Source of the DNA: Ignavibacteriae bacterium HGW-Ignavibacteriae-4
GTDB lineage: Bacteria; Bacteroidota; Ignavibacteria; Kapaibacteriales; UBA2268
Direction of reading: 5' to 3'
Assembly: GCA_002839765.1 (NCBI GenBank)
Contig: PGYR01000022.1
Coordinates: forward strand, 1-59,997
Length of the DNA stretch: 59,997 nucleotides
Part shown: positions 52,187 through 59,710 of the stretch, piece after piece
Layout: the number at the start of each line of letters is the position of its first letter
How positions within the stretch are numbered: the first letter of the stretch is position 1
The notes under the pieces: model-generated
Database searches by the model: none
What the model was told of the DNA's origin: nothing
Seen by the model: the letters and a program-made list of their open reading frames with translations, nothing else
Made by a program: the position numbers and the translations under genes

Positions 52187-53581
52187 ATGAATGACTTAAA
52201 TAATAAAATAATTGATTGGTCTGTACCGCCTGCGAGTACGGATATTCCAGCTTTTTTAGCTCCAGATACAAAGAGAATAAACATAAGCAATGACTCACAG
52301 TTATTGCATTTCTATAGTAATAATCACCCATTGGTCTCTTTCAAGATTATATTCCACAAAGGAACTTCCGAGGAAGAATACTCTGGAATTTCGAAGATTA
52401 TGTTCGAGCTACTATCGGCAGGTACTGATAGTAAATCGGCACTTGATTTTGCAACTGAGTTGGATTATCTTGGTGCGTCGCTTAGTTTTACAGAGAGTAA
52501 AGATTATGCTGTTTGTAGATTAGATTGCCTAAAAGAAGTTTTCGATACGGCTTTTGAACTGCTAAAAGACGCTATTTTCAATCCGAAATTCGATGATCAA
52601 GAAATAGAAAAGACAATTCGTAAATTTAAATCAGCCAAAGAGCAAGAAGAAGCAGATTCCAACTATCTTAGCACTACTGCTATGATGGCGTCTCTTTTCC
52701 GTGAGCATCCTTACGGTAATCCCGAATACGGATTTAGCGAGGAGATGGATGAGTTCACACGCAAGAATATAAAGAACTGCTGGGAATCTTATGTGTTTGG
52801 TGCGAGGGTTTCTATAGTTGCAACTGGTAATATGCGCGAAGAAACTGCTCTGAAATATGCTAACGAATTGGTCAACAGAATGGCTGATGATATTGAAAAT
52901 GAAGAAGTCGATAATATACTTGTGCGTGAGCAAAACAAGCTAGTTATTGTTAATTTCAACTCAAGTTCGCAATCGGTAATTAGCGTTGGTAAACCAACTA
53001 TTAATATCAAACACGAGAACTATGCTGGTCTCAGCTTAATCAATGTGATATTCGGTGGCTACTTTCTTTCTAGATTGAATCACCTTATCCGTGAACAAAA
53101 AGGGCTAACCTATGGGGTTCATTCTTCTATTAGCTCGGCTGTTCATACAGGGTTACTTGGTGTTTCTACATCTGTTAATCTGGATAAAACTAGAGAAGTA
53201 GTAAGCGATATAATCGAAGAAATGTCAAAAATTTCTAATGAAATGTTAGAAGACGATGAGCTGCAACGTGCGAAAAACTATTATCTTGGTAGTTTTCTAC
53301 GAAGTGCAGAGAGTCACAAGCAAATCTCAAAAATGCTTACTACAATTGCACTAAATGATCTAGATGATGACTATTATAATGGTTTCTACAGAAAAATAAA
53401 GAACATTAGAAGTGACGAATTATTCAGTACTCAAATTGACCTCTTCAAACCTGAAGGACTATCAATAGCAATAGCTGGTAATGAAAAAAAGCTAGTTGAG
53501 CAATTCGATGGATACTTTGATAGATACGATATATTGGACAAAGAAGGCAAGATTTTAGGACGTTACGAAAACAATAACTGA
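52187..53581 (+). CDS. M16 peptidase-family protein, non-catalytic subunit
   Basis: A 464-residue pitrilysin-fold protein. At the place of HxxEH it reads GISKIMFELLSAGT, where the aligned HLFEH is KIMFE, so the zinc site is absent. The distal R/Y motif is present (HLIREQKGLTYGVHSS), as in the B subunits of M16B heterodimers, which help position substrate. No signal peptide is seen. The active partner is probably the gene at 19683. It lies 11 bp after the Nudix gene and 45 bp before moxR. Confidence 0.9.
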   Translation: MNDLNNKIIDWSVPPASTDIPAFLAPDTKRINISNDSQLLHFYSNNHPLVSFKIIFHKGTSEEEYSGISKIMFELLSAGTDSKSALDFATELDYLGASLSFTESKDYAVCRLDCLKEVFDTAFELLKDAIFNPKFDDQEIEKTIRKFKSAKEQEEADSNYLSTTAMMASLFREHPYGNPEYGFSEEMDEFTRKNIKNCWESYVFGARVSIVATGNMREETALKYANELVNRMADDIENEEVDNILVREQNKLVIVNFNSSSQSVISVGKPTINIKHENYAGLSLINVIFGGYFLSRLNHLIREQKGLTYGVHSSISSAVHTGLLGVSTSVNLDKTREVVSDIIEEMSKISNEMLEDDELQRAKNYYLGSFLRSAESHKQISKMLTTIALNDLDDDYYNGFYRKIKNIRSDELFSTQIDLFKPEGLSIAIAGNEKKLVEQFDGYFDRYDILDKEGKILGRYENNN

Positions 53582-53626
53582 GACCATTCGTAATATGTAT
53601 TTTAATATGATAATCAAGTAAAGAAT

Positions 53627-54598
53627 ATGGCAAATGATATCGAGCTTCTAAAAGAGCTTTCCGAATCGATAAATAAAATTAAAAGTGAAGTTTCAAAAGT
53701 AATAATTGGACAAGACAAAGTAGTCGAAGAGCTACTAATATCACTGTTTGCTAAGGGTAATTGCCTTTTAGTAGGTGTACCGGGATTAGCAAAAACTTTG
53801 CTTATCAGAACCCTAGCCGAATCTATGCACTTGGATTTCTCTCGTATCCAATTTACTCCAGACCTAATGCCTGGTGATATAACGGGGACAGAGGTGATAG
53901 AGGACGATATCTCTACTGGTAAAAAGACTTTTAGATTCGTCAAAGGGCCAATATTCTCGAATATAGTCCTAGCTGATGAGATAAATAGAACTCCACCGAA
54001 AACTCAAGCTGCTTTACTAGAGGCTATGCAAGAACACGAGGTGACAGCTGCTGGTAAAACTCTGAGCTTGCAGGAACCGTTTTTCGTATTAGCTACGCAA
54101 AATCCGATTGAGCAAGAGGGTACATACCCTTTACCAGAAGCACAGTTAGACAGATTTATGTTCAATATAATGCTTGACTACCCATCACTAAAAGAAGAAG
54201 TAGATATTGTAAAATCAACAACTGTTGAAACAAAAGCTACTATTAACCGAGTGATAAGCGCAGACAAAATCATCGAATTCCAAAACCTTATTCGCCGTAT
54301 TCCTGTGGCTGATAATGTAGTTGAGTATGCAGTTAATCTAGTGCGTAGTACTCGCCCAGATTATACTGATTCCGAATTAGTGAAGAAATACATTAGTTAT
54401 GGAGCTGGTCCAAGAGCAAGCCAATATCTAGTACTTGGTGCAAAATCAAGAGCTGGTATAAAAGGTAACTCATCACCAGAAATAGCTGACGTAAAAGAAG
54501 TTGCTGTATCTGTACTACAACATAGAATAGTGACTAACTTCAACGCAGAAGCAGAAGGTGTAGATTCAGTAAAGATAATAAATGAACTAATAAAGTAG
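53627..54598 (+). CDS. MoxR-family AAA+ ATPase
   Basis: A 323-residue chaperone-like ATPase that in other bacteria helps assemble or activate partner proteins, often VWA-domain proteins. Walker A is VGVPGLAKTLLIR (about 47-59), Walker B region VLADEINRTPPKTQAALLEA, sensor 1 LATQNPIEQEGTYPLPEAQ. The usual companions DUF58, VWA or TPR (Bat) genes are not in the window: the next gene is a lipid hydroxylase. It is probably transcribed with the Nudix and M16 genes. The function here is unknown. Confidence 0.93.
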   Translation: MANDIELLKELSESINKIKSEVSKVIIGQDKVVEELLISLFAKGNCLLVGVPGLAKTLLIRTLAESMHLDFSRIQFTPDLMPGDITGTEVIEDDISTGKKTFRFVKGPIFSNIVLADEINRTPPKTQAALLEAMQEHEVTAAGKTLSLQEPFFVLATQNPIEQEGTYPLPEAQLDRFMFNIMLDYPSLKEEVDIVKSTTVETKATINRVISADKIIEFQNLIRRIPVADNVVEYAVNLVRSTRPDYTDSELVKKYISYGAGPRASQYLVLGAKSRAGIKGNSSPEIADVKEVAVSVLQHRIVTNFNAEAEGVDSVKIINELIK

Positions 54599-54680
54599 CA
54601 TTAACTTGCACTTAAATTTGAACTAAATTCTAATATTTATTAGATTGCAATATTACCACGCTAATACGACTTAGTAGTCA

Positions 54681-55295
54681 ATGAAAGAAAAACACTTTAT
54701 ATCAAATAAGAACGAATCGGTTCGTATGTTCAAATGGAACATAATCGAGGCATTGTCTAAGACGCATTGGACTTTGCCGGTTATTGTTTATTTGCCTATT
54801 ATTTCTTACTTTTTTTACTTGGGATTTAGCAATGATATGAGCATAGTTGATTCTGGACTTATGCTAGTATTAGGCCTATTCGTGTGGACATTTGCGGAGT
54901 ATTTTTTGCATCGCTTTGTCTTTCACTACGAACCGAAAACGGATTGGGGCAAGCGATTACACTGGCTAATGCACGGAGTACATCACGATTACCCACAAGA
55001 CGCTAAAAGATTAGTACTACCACCAGGTTTGAGTCTTATCTTTTCTACTATACTTTTTCTATTTTTCTATTTACTTGTGCCAATACCGAGTTTATTCCCA
55101 TATTTCGGTGGGTTTCTATTAGGGTATTTGGTATATGATGTAGGGCATTATGCTATGCACCATTTCTCTTTCAAAAGCAGCATATTCAAGAAGATAAAAC
55201 TCCACCACATGAAGCACCACTACGTAAAACCACACGAGGGCTACGGCGTTAGCTCACCACTTTGGGATATTATATTCCGAACTAGAGGGAAGTGA
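54681..55295 (+). CDS. Fatty-acid 2-hydroxylase-like membrane enzyme
   Basis: A 204-residue integral membrane di-iron enzyme of the fatty-acid hydroxylase superfamily. Four hydrophobic segments are present. The His motifs follow the FA2H/SCS7 order: EYFLHRFVFH (about 76-85), HGVHHDYPQDAKRLVLPP, HYAMHH and LHHMKHHYVKPHEG then GYGVSSPLWD. FA2H hydroxylates C2 of the fatty acid amide-linked in sphingolipids. With the serine palmitoyltransferase nearby, a role in making 2-hydroxy sphingolipids is likely. Carotenoid or sterol hydroxylase is less likely, because RLVLPP and SSPLWD are FA2H hallmarks. Confidence 0.82.
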   Translation: MKEKHFISNKNESVRMFKWNIIEALSKTHWTLPVIVYLPIISYFFYLGFSNDMSIVDSGLMLVLGLFVWTFAEYFLHRFVFHYEPKTDWGKRLHWLMHGVHHDYPQDAKRLVLPPGLSLIFSTILFLFFYLLVPIPSLFPYFGGFLLGYLVYDVGHYAMHHFSFKSSIFKKIKLHHMKHHYVKPHEGYGVSSPLWDIIFRTRGK

Positions 55296-55318
55296 GGGGA
55301 TAGATAAGTTTATCTAAT

Positions 55319-55687
55319 CTAGTTATTTTTGATCCATTTTATTATAGAATCATTTATAACAAATTCAAAAGTATCTTTACTTGGGATTTCGATATTTCTA
55401 ATTAAGGAGTCCTCAATCCACACTGTAGGACAAACTATATCGGGATTATTTCTTCTCTCTACGCATTTTATTATATTTACAGTATAGCTAGAATCCGTTT
55501 GTAGCTCATCAATTGGTTTTAAATAGTCACACCCGCCTGTACCATAATAAACTCGAAGCTCTAAATTATTGTTAATAGTGTCAATGCTAATACTTTCTAT
55601 CAATGCAAATTCTTCTCTACATTCTTCATCATCTGAACATGACAATAATGCGAAAAATATTACAAAAATTAATATTATTTTTTTCAT
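55319..55687 (-). CDS. Small lipoprotein, unknown
   Basis: A 122-residue precursor with lipobox ALLSC (Cys about 17) followed by SDDEECREEF. The mature part is beta-rich with five further Cys (SC, EC, GC, KC, VC contexts), which may form disulfides in the periplasm. No family was recognised. It ends 23 bp from the convergent hydroxylase gene and precedes no downstream gene on its strand. Confidence 0.6.
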   Translation of the reverse strand: MKKIILIFVIFFALLSCSDDEECREEFALIESISIDTINNNLELRVYYGTGGCDYLKPIDELQTDSSYTVNIIKCVERRNNPDIVCPTVWIEDSLIRNIEIPSKDTFEFVINDSIIKWIKNN

Positions 55688-55740
55688 TGTTTCTTCCTAT
55701 GAACCTTGGTACTTTGTTAGTTTTTCAAAAATCATAATTG

Positions 55741-56286
55741 TCATTCACTTCTTTTCAAAAAAACTGTATCCGATACAAAAATATAGTCCGATGGCAATTT
55801 ATCAATAACAATAGCATCGCCATATACTATATATTCGAATGTGCCTGATGTTGGTTGTACACTTAAGTAATAATAAATAACTTTATACTTTTCGTTCTTA
55901 AATATTCTGCGAATAGTTATGGGGCCGCCGCCGCCAATACCACAGTTGAATAGAATAACATCTCTATTATCATAGTCAATATTATATAAATCTACATTCT
56001 TCTCACATAAATCATTCTTGTAAAAAACACTGGTAGTGTCATATAAAAGTATCAGCTTCTCTATACTTTCTTTGTCTTTAAACACTTTACCCATTTCATA
56101 TAGCTCCCAATCAATGCATGGAGATTTTATGGTATCTATATCGGTTATCTCTACCCAATTCGGGTCACTTTCAAGCTCCTCAATAGTATAGTCCTTATCA
56201 ATATAACCGTAGTGGTTTTCTGTTGGACTGTCTTCGTTGCAACCAATGAAAGTTATAAGTGCTAGTATTAGTATTAGGTTTTTCAT
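55741..56286 (-). CDS. Lipoprotein, tandem paralog A
   Basis: A 181-residue lipoprotein (NLILILALITFIGC, lipobox FIGC). It shares with its upstream neighbour the block EELESDPNWVEITDIDTI, then an LYEMGKV(F) region, DYDNRDVILF and IFKN. The ATG at 56286 overlaps the upstream stop as ATGA (the track frame from 56295 adds three residues). Function is unknown; the pair clearly arose by gene duplication. Confidence 0.65.
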   Translation of the reverse strand: MKNLILILALITFIGCNEDSPTENHYGYIDKDYTIEELESDPNWVEITDIDTIKSPCIDWELYEMGKVFKDKESIEKLILLYDTTSVFYKNDLCEKNVDLYNIDYDNRDVILFNCGIGGGGPITIRRIFKNEKYKVIYYYLSVQPTSGTFEYIVYGDAIVIDKLPSDYIFVSDTVFLKRSE

Positions 56287-56834
56287 TCTATCCACTCACC
56301 ATAATTTCTTAATGTGTCAAATATCATCTCCGTATCCTTAGAAATTTTAGGTAAAGAGATCGCTTCTGTAAAATTATAACCTACTTTTGATGCACTTCTA
56401 ATGGTTATTTCAAGTACATACCTAAATTGATTCAAATTCGAATTTTTAAAAATTTTCCTTTTGAACAATGGACTACCCCCAATTGGACCAAACTCGAATA
56501 GTATTAAACCCCTATTGGAATAATCCACATCCATATAATTAGTATCGTTTTCACATGGCAATTCAGAATGTTTCGTTAAAGCTTTTGACTCATTATACAA
56601 ATTTTTAAATTCGGCATCCGTACTGATTAGTTTACCCATTTTATACAAATCGTACCAGATACAAGGGATATCTAAAGTATCAATATCGGTAATCTCCACC
56701 CAATTTGGGTCGTTTTCGAGTTCTTCTATTGAGTATTTATTTTCAAGGTTTTCCTTGACATCGTTTTTAGTAGGTGCGTTTTCATCGCAACCCAAGAAAG
56801 CAATAAGAGCTAAAATTAGTATAAGGTTTTTCAT
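56283..56834 (-). CDS. Lipoprotein, tandem paralog B
   Basis: A 183-residue lipoprotein (NLILILALIAFLGC, lipobox FLGC), homologous to the gene downstream: EELENDPNWVEITDIDTL, DLYKMGKLI, DYSNRGLILFEFG and RKIFKN are shared. The signal peptides are nearly identical, which points to recent duplication. It overlaps the downstream copy by 4 bp (ATGA) and lies 16 bp after the T9SS protein gene, so all three are probably one transcript. Confidence 0.65.
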   Translation of the reverse strand: MKNLILILALIAFLGCDENAPTKNDVKENLENKYSIEELENDPNWVEITDIDTLDIPCIWYDLYKMGKLISTDAEFKNLYNESKALTKHSELPCENDTNYMDVDYSNRGLILFEFGPIGGSPLFKRKIFKNSNLNQFRYVLEITIRSASKVGYNFTEAISLPKISKDTEMIFDTLRNYGEWIE

Positions 56835-56850
56835 AGTTGTTTCCTCTGTG

Positions 56851-57600
56851 TTACTCTTTCACAAATCGCTTATACATTTTGTCATTTATTCTGATAAAGT
56901 AAGTACCCGCGTTCAAATAATCTATTTTAATACTCTGTTCCATCTGAGGAACTAGGCCTTCATTTGATAATATTTCCTTTCCATTTAGATCAAGTATTTC
57001 TATCGAATTAATCATTTTGTCGTAGTTGATATTAATCTCTCCTTTAGCTGGATTTGGGTAGATGCTAAGGTTGTGGTCTTCGGTTTCAATATTTGAAAGA
57101 ATTATAAACCAATGTGCAAACCCAACTGACGAAACAATATTAATATTGTCTATTGATTCATCAGCTGAACTAATATTCACGTAATTATTAAAGTTAATAA
57201 ATAATTTTCTTGGTAATAAAGTAGTTGTGTCACGGAGGTGAGGCTTTTGTTCAATAAATTTAAAAGAACCATATTGACTCTCAAGATTTTGGAATTCATT
57301 AATTGCGTCAGAATAAATTGTATCAATATCACTTATACTATACTCAATTAGAGTATCCTCAGGGAATAATCCAGATCTTGGTATAATATTGTATTTTAAT
57401 TTAATTGAAAAATATCCTTTAGCATAGAACTCACCAAATGTACCTGAGCCGTCACAACTATCTACTCTGACATCGTAAGGATTTGTAAATGTATCATCCT
57501 CAGGCATATCATAGATTTTTAGACATGAGTCAGGAGGTGGGTAAGAATAAGCACTTGATGCAAACAGCACCAAAAGTGAAAATAGTAAGATCCGTTTCAT
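56851..57600 (-). CDS. Small secreted protein with T9SS sorting domain
   Basis: About 249 residues from the ATG at 57600, which has GAGG 7 nt upstream (an in-frame TTG at 57606 is less likely). The signal peptide (KRILLFSLLVLFASSAYS) precedes an unknown beta-rich region (about 20-175) with DSCLKIYDMPEDD and DVRVDSCDGSG. The C-terminus NLSIYPNPAKGEININY...GTYFIRINDKMYKRFV is a T9SS type A domain. It heads the operon with the two paralogous lipoproteins, so these may be surface partners (inference). Confidence 0.75.
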   Translation of the reverse strand: MKRILLFSLLVLFASSAYSYPPPDSCLKIYDMPEDDTFTNPYDVRVDSCDGSGTFGEFYAKGYFSIKLKYNIIPRSGLFPEDTLIEYSISDIDTIYSDAINEFQNLESQYGSFKFIEQKPHLRDTTTLLPRKLFINFNNYVNISSADESIDNINIVSSVGFAHWFIILSNIETEDHNLSIYPNPAKGEININYDKMINSIEILDLNGKEILSNEGLVPQMEQSIKIDYLNAGTYFIRINDKMYKRFVKE

Positions 57601-57973
57601 AATCAATCCTCAAAAAATTAGTAATACTGCTTTTTTTGTAATCAAAAAGACATATAAATCTATTAACACATCAGCAGAAAGAAAGTTACACAACTATCGA
57701 ATAATTTTCTAATCTATACATTAGCTCATAATTGCCAACTATTGATTAAATTGCTTTTTTTATTCCAACAAGCTAAGATCTACTTATTTGAATATTAAAT
57801 CATATATAGAAAAACACCCATTTATGATATTGTAGAAAGCCATTTTACTAATCTATATAATATTATGGTGTATTTCCTCACCGATACACTAACCCACTCA
57901 ACTGCTGTGCTAGTTTGAATGCATCGGGGTCGTTACGGATTATATCCGCTAGTTCACCCCAGCTGTGGTGCTC

Positions 57974-58047
57974 TAGTTTATCCATATCCAAATCACGTTC
58001 GGCTTTTGCTTAGTTTATCCATATCCAAATCACGTTCGGCTTTTGCT
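57974..58047. repeat. 37-bp perfect tandem duplication
   Basis: 57974-58010 and 58011-58047 are identical 37-mers beginning TAGTTTATCCATATCC. 37 is not a multiple of 3, so the second copy shifts the frame of the minus-strand gene that crosses it. Distinct from the longer repeats at the right edge. Confidence 0.95.
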
Positions 58048-58409
58048 ATATCCATAATAGCTCGGCACGACAGGGAGACGAGCTTGACAAGGCTGTCCGC
58101 ACTTAGCGATTCCACCTCTCTCTTACTCTCTTTTATTTTCGCCGCAAGCATTCTTCTGAGTTCTATCAGAAGACCTTGAAGCTCGTCTTGTCCTGACTTT
58201 GTGTTTACTTTCCTTTTCTCTGCCACTACATCTATGAATTCCTCATATTGGTCGCGTCGTTCTTCCCATCCCCATTTACGCATCCAATCTTCTATCTGGT
58301 GTTGTCTTCTTGCTGATTCTGCACCGGGATTGCACTTGCCTTCTCTGTAGTCTATGAATGCTTCATACGCGGGTGATGTTTCACCTCTTAGTTTTTCGAA
58401 TTGGTACAT
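57993..58409 (-). CDS. Phage terminase small-subunit-like protein, C-terminus frameshifted
   Basis: 138 residues beginning MYQFEKLRGETSPAYEAFID, a start pattern I know from phage terminase small subunits and related packaging-associated proteins. The body is a charged helical, coiled-coil-like region, followed by the block DIAKAERDLDMDKL. The current frame ends SKSRT after the 37-bp duplication (57974-58047). With one copy removed, the frame continues DKLEHHSWGELADIIRND, then DPDAFKLAQQLSGLVYR, and stops at 57878. So the intact gene was about 36 residues longer and this copy is damaged. It lies 14 bp after umuC on the same strand and has higher GC than the host genes. No other phage gene is adjacent. 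Confidence 0.6.
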   Translation of the reverse strand: MYQFEKLRGETSPAYEAFIDYREGKCNPGAESARRQHQIEDWMRKWGWEERRDQYEEFIDVVAEKRKVNTKSGQDELQGLLIELRRMLAAKIKESKREVESLSADSLVKLVSLSCRAIMDIAKAERDLDMDKLSKSRT

Positions 58410-58423
58410 GATATACTCCTTTT

Positions 58424-59707
58424 TTATAAGAATCCGACGCTTCGTTTTATATCAATTGTTAGCTTATCGGAATCAATGAAATTTTGTGATTTATGATTCT
58501 GGTTTTGTTTCCACTCATTTTTCGTCCCCATCGCCGCGTATATAATCGTGTCCGTTCCGCTTTTCAAATTTATCCGATCTACGGCTTCGGTGACTCGTGA
58601 CATTTTGTATCTATCCACAGTATCGAGGAACGAAGTCTGTCTGTTGTTCGCTGGCTGCAATCCGCTAAGCAACACTCCCGCCTTATAGTAGAGTATCCCT
58701 TCTTCGAAGCACTCATTGACCGCTTTTAGCGTATGGCTGAGTATCTCGCACGTAGCATCAGTCGGTACGGGCAACCGCATCTCACATTTCTCGTAATACT
58801 TCTTCTCGGCATAGCGGCTAGTACTCAAGTAAACGGATATGTACTTAGCTGCTGATCCTTGCGAACGCATACGCTCAGCTGCACGGGCTGTAAACAGTGC
58901 CACTGCCTCTACTAAATCCTCTTTGTTCTTCAATTTCTTTCCAAATGAACGAGAGAACATAATCATCTTCTTCGCTGGCTGTTCGTACTTCATATCAATA
59001 CACGGCATTCCTCGCAGCTCCCACGCTGTACGCAATCCGACTACGGACATCCGCTTGCGAATCCAATGGTCTGGTGCTTGGGCGAAATCATAAGCCGTGT
59101 GGATATTGAACCCATTGAGCATTTTCTTGTATCGCCTACCAACTCCCCATACATCGCCTATATCAGTCATCTTCAGGTATTTTTCTGTATTCCCATCGCT
59201 ATATATATCCAACACTCCAACGCTATATCCGAACTGCTTTTTGCCAATTCTGTTCGCTATTTTTGCCAACGTTTTAGTCGGGGCGATACCAATAGTAGTG
59301 GGTATGCCTGTCTTCTCGATTATGTCTTCTCTTATCTTAGTAGCGTAATCCGTCAGATTAAATCGGCTGAACCCCGATAGATTGACGAATGCCTCATCTA
59401 TGGAATATGCTTCTACTTCTGGCGAATAGTTGCCCAGCAAATCCATAATCTGTTGCGATTTGTACGCATAAAGCCTGAAGTTCGCCGAACAGATTTTCAC
59501 ATCGTGTTGAGTAAGCAGATGCTTCACCTTGAACACAGGTGTGAACTTCTCTATCCCGAGGGCTTTCGCTTCGTTTGATAGAGCTATTATCACCCCATCG
59601 TTGTTGGAAAGCACTACTACTGGCTTCCCTGCTATTGCGGGATCTAACGACTGCTCGCACGATGCGTAGAAGTTGTTGCAATCTATTATGGCTATTGGTT
59701 GTGGCAT
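58424..59707 (-). CDS. umuC: UmuC-type Y-family DNA polymerase (Pol V catalytic subunit)
   Basis: 427 residues from the Met at 59707, chosen because MPQPIAIIDCNNFYASCEQ is the usual start; the track frame (59722) adds MGGLN. Catalytic acidic residues are in IIDCNNFYASC and YSIDEAFVNLSG. The helix-hairpin-helix region is at about 175-215, the little finger at about 240-350, and a degenerate DUF4113-like tail. It performs error-prone translesion synthesis, normally with UmuD', whose gene is not visible. GC is clearly higher than in the flanking genes, which suggests transfer. The 5' end is only 3 bp from a repeat unit whose G-run (GGGGGG, 7 nt before ATG) probably serves as ribosome site. Confidence 0.93.
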   Translation of the reverse strand: MPQPIAIIDCNNFYASCEQSLDPAIAGKPVVVLSNNDGVIIALSNEAKALGIEKFTPVFKVKHLLTQHDVKICSANFRLYAYKSQQIMDLLGNYSPEVEAYSIDEAFVNLSGFSRFNLTDYATKIREDIIEKTGIPTTIGIAPTKTLAKIANRIGKKQFGYSVGVLDIYSDGNTEKYLKMTDIGDVWGVGRRYKKMLNGFNIHTAYDFAQAPDHWIRKRMSVVGLRTAWELRGMPCIDMKYEQPAKKMIMFSRSFGKKLKNKEDLVEAVALFTARAAERMRSQGSAAKYISVYLSTSRYAEKKYYEKCEMRLPVPTDATCEILSHTLKAVNECFEEGILYYKAGVLLSGLQPANNRQTSFLDTVDRYKMSRVTEAVDRINLKSGTDTIIYAAMGTKNEWKQNQNHKSQNFIDSDKLTIDIKRSVGFL

Positions 59708-59710
59708 ATT

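Noticed and set aside
57919-58179. 86-codon + strand frame across the 37-bp duplication
   Set aside because: It is antisense to the terminase-like gene and created in part by the duplication; no ribosome site.
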